The notes beneath the pieces are model-generated. The model ran no database searches and was not told where the DNA came from. It saw only the letters and a program-made list of their open reading frames with translations. From contig CM039463.1 in assembly GCA_022414725.1 (NCBI GenBank), forward strand, positions 93,659,145 to 93,723,144: 64,000 nucleotides of DNA. Reading direction: 5' to 3'. Source of the DNA: Microglena sp. YARC. Lineage: Eukaryota > Chlorophyta > Chlorophyceae > Chlamydomonadales > Chlamydomonadaceae. Positions 53,408 through 59,149 of the stretch are shown here, in pieces (the first letter of the stretch is position 1; each line of letters starts with the position of its first letter). The position numbers and the translations under genes are program-made.

Positions 53408-56400
53408 ACATGGAGGTGGGCTCATTCTCTGTTGACTTGGGCAATCTGTTCATGTTACATTGGACACAGCAAATCCCGCACATCCAGCAGTATAAAATAC
53501 TCCCCCCCCCCCACCCCACCCCCTCCACCCCAGGACCTGGAGGTGGTCTCGTTCTCTGTCGACATAGATGATTCGTTCATGATAGAAGCGGATGGACTCT
53601 CAGTTGCGGACTCCGTGATTGGAGAAGACGGGAAGTTGCACATCGACCGCTTTCGAGCAAAGGAGCTAATGGCACGTATGGCGCGCAATGCCCTTGGCTC
53701 GTGCACTGAATATGTGGTGGAGGTCATAGGCCCTGGACAGGTGCGGAATAGTAGCCTGGAATAGCCTTGCAATAGCATGAGAACGCTGTGGAGGTCATAG
53801 GCCCTGGAAATAAAAGTGCGAAATAGTGTTTACAACAATTACTTGCACACAGTGAAATAGCCTTGAAATGCCCTTCTCAAATGATATTTTATTGGATTAC
53901 TGGGGATTACCGTAAATTTAAGCTCACTGAATCTGAGTTGAATTATCCTGCCGCCCCCTCTTTCACTGTGTGCAGGTTGCTGTCACTGTGTGCAGGTTGC
54001 TGTCACTGTGTGCAGGTTACTGTCACTGTGTGCAGGTTGCTGTCACTGTGTGCAGGTGGTTGTTGAACTTGGTATTGGCGCACTTGAAGCTGCCCTTCTC
54101 AAATGGTTTTATATTGGATTACCTGAGATTGCCCGAGATTACCCGAGATTACATTTAAGCTTTACCCGGGATTACCCGAGATTACCCGAGATTACATTTA
54201 AGCTTTACCCGGGATTACCCGAGATTACCCGAGATTACATTTAAGCTTAATGAGCCTGAGTTGAATAATCCTGCCGCCCCCTCTTACTCTGTGTGCAAGT
54301 AATTGTTGAGCTTGGTATTGGCGCATTTGAAGCTGCCCTTCTCAAATGGTAATAGATGAGATTTCCCAGGATTACCATCAAATTAAGCGCAATGAAACTG
54401 AATTGAATAATCCTGGTGCCCCCTCTTGCACTGGATGCAGGTGATTGTTGAGCTTGTTTTTCGCGCATTTGAAGCTGCCCTTCTCAAATGGTAATAGATG
54501 AGATTTCCCAGGATTACCATCAAATTAAGCGCAATGAAACTGAATTGAATAATCCTGGTGCCCCCTCTTGCACTGGATGCAGGTGATTGTTGAGCTTGTT
54601 TTTCGCGCATTTGAAGCTGCCCTTCTCAAATGGTAATAGATGAGATTTCCCAGGATTACCATCAAATTAAGCTCAATGTATTTGAATTGAATAATCCTGC
54701 TGCCCCCTCTTGCACTAAATGCAGGTGATTGCTGAACTTGGTATTGGCGCACTTGAGGCTGCCCTTCAAAAATAGTATTTCATTGGATTACCGGGGATTA
54801 CCATCAAATTAAGCGCAATAAAACTGAATTGAATAATCCTGGTGACCCCTCTTGCACTAAATGCAGGTGATTGTTGAGCTTGGTATTGGTGCACTTGAGG
54901 CTGCCCTTCTCAAATAGTAATAGATTAGATTACCGGGGATAACCATCAAATTAAGCGCAATGAAACTGAATTGAATTATCCTGCTGCCCCCTCTTGCACT
55001 AGATGCAGGTGATTGCTGAACTTGGTATTGGCGCACTTGAGGCTGCCCTTCTCAAATGGCATTTCATTGGATTACCGGGGATAACCATCAAATTAAGCGC
55101 AATAAAACTGAATTGAATTATCCTGCCGCCGCCTCGTGCACTAAATGCAGGTGATTGCTGAACTTGGTATTGGCGCACTTGAGGCTGCCGTTCTCAAATG
55201 GTATTTCATTGGATTACCGGGGAAAACCATCAAATTAAGCGCAATAAAACTGAATCGAATCATCCTGCCTCCGCCTCATGCACTAGATGCAGGTGATTGC
55301 TGAACTTGGTCTTGGGGCACTTGAAGCTGCCCTTCTCAAATGGTATTTCATTGGATTAACCGGGATTACCATACAATTAAGCGCAATAAAACTGAATTGA
55401 ATTATCCTATCGGCCCCCTCTTTCAATGGATGCAGGTGATTGGTGAACTGGGTCTTGGGGCAGAGGAGACACCCCGTCTCAAGCTAGGTGCGCGCGCCAA
55501 GGGGACTGTGAAGGCGGTGAAACTGACTGAGGAGAACTTGGTGAAGGCTCTTCGTCAGGTGGGACTCGTAACAAGGCGTAACATTTAATTATGAATTTAT
55601 TTATTTAATTGTTTTTCTCAGGTGGGACTATCTCCATAAGTGCCTAAGTCCTAAAACGCTTTTGTGATTCAAGGTCCTACACGACCCCAACTGCTCGGAA
55701 TTGAATTCTGAGCAGATCATATTGTCCGCGAATGCGTCAGCTAGGGGGGCAGCTAATTTCTGTTCGCATTCGCATCTGGCCGCGAGCAGCCCAGCTCGGG
55801 AGGCCGGCTGGCAGTACAGGAGATGTACAAAAAGCTTGAATCGACTTTAACGAGGTCGCGGTACGGTATCACGCGAGCTACCGCGACTGAAGTTTCCGAG
55901 GAATGAAAGCCCCAACCTACCACAAGTTTGGGGGCTGCGATTCAGCCTCGGCCTCGGAATTTACTGGAATAGCAGTACAACTCGAAAATTCCCTTTGTCC
56001 CAATTCTATTCACATCCCTTTGTCCCAATTCTATTCACATCCCTTTGTCCCAATTCTACCTCCCAACTTGAGATTTCACCCCCCATCCCCAAATACAAAT
56101 CTAACTTCAGATGTGGACGTCTGAAGAAAAGTTTAAAAAAACTGTTTTTTGAATTTATTTGAAAAGTGTGATTTGAAATTTGAAATTTGAAAAACTTTTT
56201 TTTTGTTTTCAGTTATTCTACATGCTATCTAGTAAAAACTGAAACTCGCAATGATGCAACTGAGCCTACGCAGCTACGCACATGAGTTAGGACACCCACG
56301 AAATGCAAATTATCAGTGTTTTTTTGCTCTGTGTACTGCCGTACTGCCTGTACGCTACATCCCACAACCTGCCATCACCGTGACATGTAAAGGAAGGTGT

Positions 56401-56804
56401 GAGCTATAGGACTACCTACTTTTTATTTTGATGGAATTTGTTTTGTGCGAGATAGACCTTGAATCATCTTTATGAAAAAGGTGATTCAACATAGGGAAGC
56501 CCATAGTTAAGAAATTAGCATGTTTCACTTAACCTGGTTCCCACAAATTGAGCAAACCCAAATTTGAGTATTTATATATTGAACCAATGTGGTTGGTCAA
56601 CTTTATGCCAAAAAATATTTGTCTTTGGACTGGAGGCCATAGGCTAAAACCATGCGATTCATGCTCACCAAGACTTCGGCACCTATGGAGATAGCAATAA
56701 TGCTAACTTTTTAATTAATGTTTTTATTTATTTATTGACTTTTTTTTATTATTTGTTCATTTATTTATCTCAGTGTGACTTGTAATGAGGTGTACTATTT
56801 GTTG

Positions 56805-56842
<38 letters not shown>

Positions 56843-58174
56843 CTCAGGTGGAACTCGTAATGAGGCGTACTATTTATAAATGTATGTATTTTTTAATCTC
56901 AGGTGGGTCTCATAATGAGGCGCACTATTTGTTTGTTTATCTCAGGTGGGACTTGTCTAGCGTAGGCAGCTGCTGTAGGGCTGGGTCGGTGGCGGGTCGG
57001 GGGGGGGGGGGGGGGGGGGGGGGGCTGTATGGATACAACTGGTGTCTCTAGTCTGGGTCTGGTCTGGGCTGGGGTCTGGGGCGTCCTTGGGGCTGGGCTG
57101 GGCTGGGGTCTGGGGTGTTCTTGGGGCTGGGGGCTGGGTCGGTCGGGGTGAGTGGAGGAGGGGAGGTATGGATACGACTGGTGTCTCTGGGGCTGGTCTT
57201 GGGCGTCCTTCGGGCTGGGGGCTGGTCTGGGCTGGGGTCTGGGGTGTCCTTGGGGCTGGGGGCTTTGGTCGGGGTGAGTGGGGGAGGGGCTGTATGGATA
57301 CAACTGTTGTCCCTGGGGCTGGTCTGGGCTGAGTTCTGGGGCGTCCTTGGGGCTGGAGGCTGGGGCTGGTTCGGGCTGGGGTCTGGGGCGTCCTTGGGGC
57401 TGGTCTGGTCTGGGGTCTGGGGTGTCGTTGGGGCTGGAGGCTGGGTCGATCGGGGTGAGTGGGGGAGGGGCTGTATGTATACAAGTGGTGTCTCTGGGGC
57501 TGGTCTGGGCTGGGGTCTGGGGCGTCCTTGGGGCTGGTCTGGGGTGTCCTTGGGGCTGGGGGCTGGGTTGGTCGGGGTGAGTGGGGAGGGGCTGTATGGA
57601 TACAACTGTTGTCCCTGGGGCTAGGGCTGGGGTGTCCCTGGGGCGGGGCTGGGGTCTGGGGTGTCCTTGGGGCTGGGGGCTGGGTCGGTCGGGGGGCGGG
57701 GGCAGGAGCTGTTTGGATACAACTGGTGTACCCTGGGGCTGAGGCCGTCTCAAGCTTGCAATGCTGACTCCCCCCTTTGTTTCGCAGATGTGCGAAAATG
57801 ACGGAGGACCTCCCGGCTCGCCGGGACGGATGAGCACTGATACTGGCTACAGTCCCATGTCCTACAGGGCCACTTCCAGCCGTGTTCAAAACTCCCCCCC
57901 AGCCGCAGACTTGTTGTACAATCTGCTGGGGTCTAACAGGGGGGTCGTGTTTGAGCGTGGCACTGCTTCCCACCATGAACGTAGGAGGGGAATGCAGCTT
58001 GAACCTAGAAGAAGGTTGCATATAGGATCTAGAAGTAGGATGCAGTCGATTGGTTCTCATAGTGAATCATTACCGACCGTGTCCATGCCGGACTCGGAGA
58101 GGATTCGCATCGCGTCCTCCCCCGTTTCCTCCCCCGTATCCTCCCCCCTTATGTTTAACGAGTTTGACCCATAG
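35269..58174 (+). CDS. SnAK/CaMKK-like Ser/Thr kinase with cyclic-nucleotide-binding domain, 12 exons
   Basis: The exons (35269-37901, 39270-39509, 41653-41850, 45961-46441, 47148-47347, 48844-48993, 49371-49545, 50102-50385, 52714-52839, 53534-53740, 55436-55558, 57788-58174) join with matching phases into about 1,730 residues. Order: a disordered, repeat-bearing N-terminus of about 880 residues; a kinase domain with a large insert between the VAIK lysine and helix C; then a cNMP-binding domain and a Ser/Arg-rich tail. Kinase landmarks: GSGSFGKV, YAIK, REIAIL (Glu), HGDLKPEN, GDFG, QAPE, DVWAVGI, PSQR. The helix-C, HGD and TPAF sequences resemble plant SnAK/GRIK and animal CaMKK, which phosphorylate the activation loop of SnRK1/AMPK. 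Regulation by a cyclic nucleotide is inferred from the C-terminal domain. A 5' exon is probably missing. Confidence 0.85.
37190..37755 (+). repeat. In-frame 108-bp tandem repeat within kinase exon 1
   Basis: GCTCCCCAGAGAACATC or its variant starts units at 37233, 37341, 37449, 37557 and 37665. The spacing is exactly 108 bp (36 codons). The last unit is shortened by an in-frame deletion. Conserved words are PQRTSAC, RTSPKP and WLGVVGTS. Confidence 0.95.
37910..37942. repeat. GA microsatellite at start of intron 1
   Basis: (GA)n directly after the exon 1 donor. Confidence 0.95.
38100..38305. mobile_element. Foldback MITE in kinase intron 1
   Basis: GGGGCCACGCGTAGCAGTTT at the left and GAAGCTGCTATGATTAGCC at the right are inverted, with the family core (CATTGGAATGCCTGTCATGC). 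Confidence 0.7.
38330..39269 (+). repeat. Echo array of exon 2 acceptor (intron 1)
   Basis: Copies of CAG|ATGGGAAGAGTTGTTAAGAA and the following TGTGCTGTT begin at 38336, 38435, 38753, 38938 and 39100, before the presumed true site at 39270. Units are linked by GGTTTATTACCAACCAACA-type and CACGTCTACTACCAA repeats. A dispersed GGGGGGCGGGAACCCCCGG repeat (38493-38705) is inserted between copies 2 and 3. Confidence 0.85.
38493..38705. repeat. Dispersed repeat, copy of 7690-7900
   Basis: GGCGGAGTTCCCCCTTCTGG through GCGTTGCAGGCGACGCTGCA. CATCCATCCAACCATCCATC has expanded inside it. Confidence 0.75.
39270..39509 (+). CDS. Kinase gene exon 2: glycine loop and VAIK lysine
   Basis: 80 codons in phase 0/0, acceptor CCCCTGCAG, donor ATCAAG|GTAATA. 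Ends with INQYVVVKTLGSGSFGKVKL then LDGKMYAIK: kinase subdomains I and II, with the ATP-binding lysine as the very last codon. Confidence 0.9.
39551..40512 (+). repeat. Echo array of exon 2 end and donor (intron 2)
   Basis: Eight degenerate copies start at about 39556, 39644, 39731, 39819, 39909, 40003, 40322 and 40455 (spacing mostly 88-94 bp). Each has an acceptor-like AACAG, a 42-nt piece CTGTGCCTCAACACCCTTGA to ATGCCATCAAG, and GTAACAT-type donor sequence. Several read LCLNTLDGRLYAIK in frame, so they are potential 14-codon micro-exons repeating the ATP-lysine region. A GC-rich insertion lies at 40045-40160. Confidence 0.9.
40517..40656. mobile_element. GATATCATATGATG palindromic MITE copy
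   Basis: TAGGGACCGGAATATCACAT at the left and ATGATATCATGTTGCCGTTC plus CCTA at the right; 140 bp. Internal CCAAAGGCGAGTATGATATC. Confidence 0.8.
40760..41250. repeat. Pyrimidine-rich CTCC/CCCCT low-complexity tract
   Basis: A C/T-rich stretch over much of 40765-41250, within intron 2. Non-coding. Confidence 0.8.
41253..41348 (+). repeat. Diverged echo of exon 3 start
   Basis: After the acceptor CCGTACAG it reads VIDRISTTKLHMLRKTLSKQ, against MINRISAMKLLRSGRTLRKR in exon 3. The frame then hits a stop at 41346-41348. It could act as an alternative truncated exon. Confidence 0.7.
41380..41645. repeat. CACACCCCTCCA tandem repeat before exon 3
   Basis: Repeated CCACACCCACACCCCTC words. Its reverse complement (GGGTGTGGAGG) follows the inverted exon 3 copies at 42160-42240. 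Confidence 0.9.
41653..41850 (+). CDS. Kinase gene exon 3: insert between VAIK and helix C
   Basis: 66 codons in phase 0/0, acceptor CGATACAG, donor CAGCAG|GTGAGT. INRISAMKLLRSGRTLRKR continues the strand after the ATP lysine as in SnAK/CaMKK proteins; then a Ser/Gln-rich segment begins the kinase insert. Confidence 0.85.
41905..42250 (-). repeat. Two inverted copies of exon 3 start
   Basis: 41912-42032 is the reverse complement of about 41650-41790 (including the acceptor end and the TTGACTCAACGCC part). 42078-42156 is a second inverted copy, reading INQISAMKLLRPGRTLRKRM on the minus strand. With exon 3 they form a long inverted repeat that could fold in the pre-mRNA. Confidence 0.85.
42375..42558. 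mobile_element. AATATTAG-type MITE copy
   Basis: TGAATATTAGTGAATGAATA, GACGAGCCGTCTCACCAGAA, GTGACACTATAATAATATTA and ACTAATATTAGTTGCTGTTC plus CCTA match the other copies. Confidence 0.75.
42960..43165. repeat. AACATGAAAAATGG tandem repeat
   Basis: Degenerate ACATGAAAAAATG/GACAGCATGAA units, purine-rich on the plus strand. The Phe/Met/His-rich frames on the minus strand are artefacts. Confidence 0.85.
43390..43578. mobile_element. AATATTAG-type MITE copy
   Basis: Shares GACGAGCCGTCTCACAAGAA, TTGAAAAACTAATGTTATTG and ACTAATATTAGTTGCCGTTC with 42375-42558. It is directly followed by the palindromic MITE at 43583. Confidence 0.8.
43583..43748. mobile_element. GATATCATATGATG palindromic MITE copy
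   Basis: TAAGGAACGGTAATATGATA at the left and AACATCATATGATATGCCGG plus TCCCTA at the right; internal CAGTCTGACTCGGCTAGAG. Confidence 0.85.
43790..45010. other. Kinase intron 3, unassigned portion
   Basis: A pyrimidine-rich tract at 43860-44100 and otherwise unique sequence. No coding exon could be supported. Confidence 0.4.
45015..45600. repeat. Inverted pair of the GCAGTGCAACAAGCAG repeat
   Basis: A reverse copy at 45015-45115 and a forward copy at 45490-45600 flank a TCCAGGGGTGGGCC repeat start and a GCAAGCAAACGGGCTGGCC repeat at 45410. The latter also occurs at 63070. Confidence 0.6.
45690..45955. repeat. CAACACCAACCCAATAT tandem repeat upstream of exon 4
   Basis: Degenerate units of ACCCAATATCAACACCAA and AAACCAGTCTGGACCC. 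Confidence 0.85.
45961..46441 (+). CDS. Kinase gene exon 4: low-complexity kinase insert
   Basis: The acceptor is CCACTGCAG at 45960. An 18-bp duplication gives a second acceptor GCACTGCAG at 45978, also in frame (six codons fewer). The donor is TTGACA|GTAAGT, leaving phase 1. It encodes about 160 residues of Ser/Pro/Ala-rich sequence with three repeats of a unit such as IDPQAPAMSSMGAPPSN (about 28 residues). This is the remainder of the insert between the ATP lysine and helix C. Confidence 0.8.
46452..46548 (+). mobile_element. SINE 3' fragment
   Basis: CCGCCATGATGACTTTCCCC, CTTAACACCACGCCCCTCCA and GGCGTTATC then T9, matching the tail of 7234-7439. Confidence 0.65.
46589..46724. mobile_element. 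GATATCATATGATG palindromic MITE copy
   Basis: TAGGGACCAGCATCTCATAT at the left and ATATCATTTTGCCGTTCCCT plus A at the right; 136 bp. Confidence 0.8.
46962..47108. mobile_element. TIR element next to exon 5
   Basis: TACACTACTAATTTTCATAG and ACCACAACCGGTTAAACATG at the left are mirrored by CAATCGGTTGTGGTCCG and TCTTACTAGTGTAA at the right. The centre GGGGTTAATTTAGC / GCTAAATTAACCCC is itself palindromic. It sits 40 bp before exon 5. Confidence 0.75.
47148..47347 (+). CDS. Kinase gene exon 5: helix C and hinge
   Basis: Acceptor CTGTACAG, donor CGCCAG|GTGAGG. Completes the split Thr codon, then VMREIAILKKLDHPNIVRLH, EVIDPPG and MVIMEYMEQGPV. The Glu of helix C, HPNIV and the hinge are all typical of SnAK/CaMKK/LKB1-like kinases. 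Confidence 0.92.
47400..48535 (+). repeat. 49-bp CCTTGCCTCGCCTCACC tandem array (intron 5)
   Basis: C/T-rich units with TCTGGCCTAGCCTTGCC and CACCTCGTTTCGCCCTG. The period is 49 bp between about 47660 and 48010, then more irregular, ending in (GCCTT)n at 48460-48505. A second block follows at 48655-48800. The open frames are repeat artefacts. Confidence 0.95.
48556..48634 (+). repeat. Echo copy of exon 6 with altered catalytic loop
   Basis: After the acceptor TGCGCAG it reads IYVGLDYFHFNKVVHGDLQP then DNLLLC, parallel to exon 6. The catalytic-loop lysine is Gln (HGDLQPDN). No clear donor follows, and about 200 bp of the upstream intron is copied with it. Probably a dead duplicate or a decoy exon. 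Confidence 0.85.
48844..48993 (+). CDS. Kinase gene exon 6: catalytic loop and DFG
   Basis: 50 codons in phase 0/0, acceptor CTGTGCAG, donor AGCAAG|GTGGGT. Contains VVHGDLKPENLLL (catalytic Asp and Lys) and KIGDFGSSRL. The residue before the catalytic Asp is Gly rather than Arg (non-RD), as I recall for plant SnAKs. Confidence 0.93.
49050..49112 (+). repeat. Echo of exon 6 end and donor
   Basis: GAGACTTTGGATCCTCGCGG then CTTATGAGTGATCC and ATGGAG|GTGTGT copies the DFG segment and splice donor of exon 6. The linking GTGTGTTGTGTG repeat is copied too. Confidence 0.85.
49160..49315. repeat. CACACCAACACCACACCA tandem repeat
   Basis: CCTCACACCAACACCACACC units repeat about every 26 bp at 49230-49310. 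Confidence 0.9.
49371..49545 (+). CDS. Kinase gene exon 7: activation segment and helix F, GC donor
   Basis: The acceptor is CCCCGCAG; the end is TTACAG|GCAAGT, an apparent GC-AG donor with otherwise perfect consensus. Reads SCTPAFQAPEQI (P+1 loop and APE), YAADVWAVGIVLYCFIFGRL (helix F Asp) and LPFSGSC. It ends in phase 1; exon 8 supplies GC to complete the Gly codon. Confidence 0.9.
49575..49660 (+). repeat. Echo of exon 7 end including GC donor
   Basis: CCCTTCTCAGGCTTCTGCGT then GCTAGATATCACC and TCGCAG|GCAAGTGTATG copies the exon 7 end together with its GC donor. Confidence 0.85.
49735..50101 (+). repeat. Echo array of exon 8 start (intron 7)
   Basis: Three copies, at about 49745, 49862 and 49982, of GCGAGCTTTGCTTTCCTGAG then GAACTGCTGACC and the following TGTACTCTCCCTGTCCAAGT. 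The first keeps CACAG before the junction; the next two have CACAT, so the acceptor is lost. The true exon follows at 50102. Confidence 0.88.
50102..50385 (+). CDS. Kinase gene exon 8: end of kinase domain
   Basis: Acceptor CTTACAG, donor GAACAG|GTAGGG, phase 1 in and 0 out. Reads ELCFPEEVKASVEVKDLLT, LMKDPSQRIDLQGIMDHHW (helix H/I Arg) and NCLVTPIEVTENDE, the segment that follows the kinase domain in SnAK/CaMKK proteins. It ends AKLKERVFEQ, leading into the cNMP-binding domain. Confidence 0.92.
50386..51450 (+). repeat. Echo array of exon 8, about 15 copies with donors
   Basis: Units of 58-73 bp carry CAG|GTAGGGTATCATGGACC or CAG|GTAAGGTATCATATACC, CCTGGACCTCCAACAACTGC and GTCTTTGAACA. GGTATCATGGACCACCACTG and GGACCTCCAACAACGGC also occur inside exon 8 at 50202-50240, and GTCTTTGAACAG is the exon end. 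The unit therefore fuses two parts of exon 8, and the intron's own first bases look exon-derived. Confidence 0.92.
51495..51600 (-). mobile_element. SINE 3' fragment, reverse
   Basis: GCCTGGGGGTGTGAGGTGTT then AAGGGGAACC, CAGCTGGGGAATGTCACCAT; the reverse of the SINE tail at 46452-46548. Confidence 0.6.
51715..52075. repeat. About 98-bp tandem repeat in intron 8
   Basis: ACAACTGTAACAGAGTAACA plus AAGCAGCAGCACGGCAGCAC, with GAGAGATTGGTAATTACAC; nearly identical units start at about 51731, 51830, 51928 and 52023. Confidence 0.93.
52130..52713 (+). repeat. Echo array of exon 9 start (intron 8)
   Basis: Copies at 52137, 52292, 52420 and 52544 of GACTACATATTCCACGAAGG plus AGACCCAGCCGACT, the first 35 or so bases of exon 9. 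Each is preceded by ACAG or GAAGAG and followed by AACCACCTAAACC-type spacer. Confidence 0.9.
52714..52839 (+). CDS. Kinase gene exon 9: start of cyclic-nucleotide-binding domain
   Basis: 42 codons in phase 0/0, acceptor TTCGACAG, donor TTGCAG|GTATGT. GNYIFHEGDPADCVYMIMSG and LVEM are the classic first strands of a cNMP-binding (CAP-type) domain. Confidence 0.92.
52888..53533 (+). repeat. Echo array of exon 10 start (intron 9) with C/AC tracts
   Basis: Copies beginning at about 52942, 53100, 53250 and 53406 of GGACATTGACGTGGGCTCGT then TCTCTGTTGACTTGGAC. Each is preceded by a poly-C and/or (AC)n tract ending in CAG or CCAG. The true exon start is 53534. Confidence 0.9.
53534..53740 (+). CDS. 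Kinase gene exon 10: insert in cNMP domain
   Basis: 69 codons in phase 0/0, acceptor CACCCCAG, donor GGACAG|GTGCGG. An acidic/helical segment, DLEVVSFSVDIDDSFMIEAD and FRAKELMARMARN, ends in YVVEVIGPGQ, the strand that precedes the phosphate-binding cassette. It lengthens the usual cNMP-binding fold by about 60 residues. Confidence 0.88.
53775..53825 (+). repeat. Echo of exon 10 end
   Basis: GTGGAGGTCATAGGCCCTGG then AAATAAAAGTGCGAAATAG copies the last bases of exon 10 and of its intron. One copy. Confidence 0.75.
53960..55435 (+). repeat. 142-bp echo array of exon 11 acceptor (intron 10)
   Basis: Starts with CACTGTGTGCAGGTTGCTGT, a 20-bp unit in five tandem copies. Then come echo units whose GCAG|GTGATTG.TGA.CTTGG junctions lie at 54299, 54441, 54583, 54724, 54866, 55009, 55151 and 55293 (period 142 +/- 1; an earlier one is near 54054). 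Each copies about 50 bp of exon 11 and reads like VIAELGIGALEAALLKW before a stop or divergence. The true acceptor is 55436. Extra 30-bp GATTACCCGAGATTACAT repeats lie at 54120-54240. Confidence 0.95.
55436..55558 (+). CDS. Kinase gene exon 11: phosphate-binding cassette
   Basis: 41 codons in phase 0/0, acceptor GATGCAG, donor CGTCAG|GTGGGA. VIGELGLGAEETPRLK and ARAKGTVKAVKLTEENL hold the Gly-Glu-Leu and the Arg-Ala-x-x-Thr-Val of a cNMP phosphate-binding cassette, with a short insertion between TPR and RAKGTV. Confidence 0.9.
55600..56960 (+). repeat. Dispersed echoes of exon 11 donor in intron 11
   Basis: CTCAGGTGGGACT or CTCAGGTGGAACTCGTAATG plus AGGCGTACTATTT occur at 55618, 56846, 56899 and 56943, copying the exon 11 end TCAG|GTGGGACTCGTAAC. 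Between them are ATTTATTTATTG and GATTGATT microsatellites and unassigned AT-rich sequence (55640-56740). Confidence 0.75.
56998..57735 (+). repeat. Poly-G run and GGGGCTGG tandem array (intron 11)
   Basis: A G-run at 56999-57024 is followed by about six degenerate units of CTGTATGGATACAACTG then GGGGCTGGTCTGGGCTGGGG and GTCCTTGGGGCTGG (unit starts near 57025, 57165, 57290, 57471, 57592 and 57708). Dense G-tracts make G-quadruplexes likely on the transcript strand. The large open frames in both directions are artefacts. Confidence 0.93.
57788..58174 (+). CDS. Kinase gene exon 12: Ser/Arg-rich C-terminus
   Basis: Acceptor TTTCGCAG; reads MCENDGGPPGSPGRMSTDTG, then an Arg/Ser-rich tail (RRRGMQLEPRRRLHIGSRSR) and ends SSPLMFNEFDP followed by TAG at 58172. 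The region contains many potential phosphorylation sites. The last 90 bp and the stop codon are repeated downstream. Confidence 0.85.
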   Translation: MCENDGGPPGSPGRMSTDTGYSPMSYRATSSRVQNSPPAADLLYNLLGSNRGVVFERGTASHHERRRGMQLEPRRRLHIGSRSRMQSIGSHSESLPTVSMPDSERIRIASSPVSSPVSSPLMFNEFDP

Positions 58175-58800
58175 TTGCAGGGTCCTGAGTGTAGCAGGCC
58201 TTTGAAGTGTCCATGCACAAGCGGTGCCGGAGGCGGTGAGGGCACGCATCGTGTCCTCCTCCCCTTATGTTCAACGAGTTTGTCCTATAGTTGCAGGGTC
58301 CTGCGTGTAGCAGGCCATTCAAGTGTCCACTCACCAACCGTGCCCATGCCGGACACGGAGAGGACACGCATCGCGTCCTCCCCCATATCCTCCCCCCTCA
58401 TGTTCAACGAGTTTGTCCCATAGTTGCAGGGTGCCGAGTGTAGCAGACCATTCAAGGGAACACTTACCAGCCGTGCCCATGCTGGCCTTGGTGAGGGCAC
58501 GCATTGTAGCCTCACTCCTTGTGTTCAACATTTTTGTCCCATAGGTTCAGAGTGCTGAGTGTAGCAGGCGTGTCAAGTATCCATGTACTAGCGGTTCCAT
58601 GCCAAAGTCGGTGAGGGCACGCATTGTAGTCTCCCTCTTTGCGTTCAACGAGTTTGACCCATAGGTGCTGAGTGTAGCAGGTGTGTCAAGTATCTATGTA
58701 CTAGCAGTGCCCATGCCAAAGTCGGTGAGGGCACGCATTGAAGTCTCCCACCTTGTGTTCAACAAGTTTGACCCATAGGTGCTTAGTGTAGCAGGCCTTT
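58175..58800 (+). repeat. Tandem copies of the terminal coding segment and stop
   Basis: About five units of 110-130 bp. Each runs from TTGCAGGGTCCTGAGTGTAG through GTGCCCATGCCGGAC, GGCACGCATCGTGTCCTCC to ATGTTCAACGAGTTTG and CCCATAG. They copy the last 90 bp of exon 12, including its stop. Later copies decay. They could be alternative last exons or 3' UTR. Confidence 0.88.
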
Positions 58801-58857
58801 CAAGTTCTCTTGAAATCCCACCTCCCTTGCGGGTGCTCCTACCTTGTGTAGCAGAAT

Positions 58858-59002
58858 TAGGGACCGGCATATCATATGATGTTGAGCAAAGGCGAGTCCG
58901 ATATCATACAAACTGCATCATATTATATATATGGTAAATTAGCCTAGTTAGACTGCCAGCATCATTTGATGATATTATATGGTATCATATTGCCGTTTCC
59001 TA
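58858..59002. mobile_element. GATATCATATGATG palindromic MITE copy
   Basis: TAGGGACCGGCATATCATAT at the left and GGTATCATATTGCCGTTTCC plus TA at the right; 145 bp. Confidence 0.85.
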
Positions 59003-59149
59003 TGCAGAATGTTAGACCAATGGGCATATCAAAAAGGCAACTCATGATGTCAAGATACTGAATCTTGGGTACGTATACCATATACAGGCTATCCTGCTAC
59101 ACCTCTCGCCTACACCCTGAAAGTGGGTTCAAGCTTGGACGTGGTAGCA

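Noticed and set aside
56899..58060. 300+-residue Pro-rich open frames on minus strand
   Set aside because: Reverse reading of the GGGGCTGG array of intron 11.
58175..58545. Separate small genes after the kinase
   Set aside because: These frames are tandem copies of the kinase terminal segment, not independent genes.
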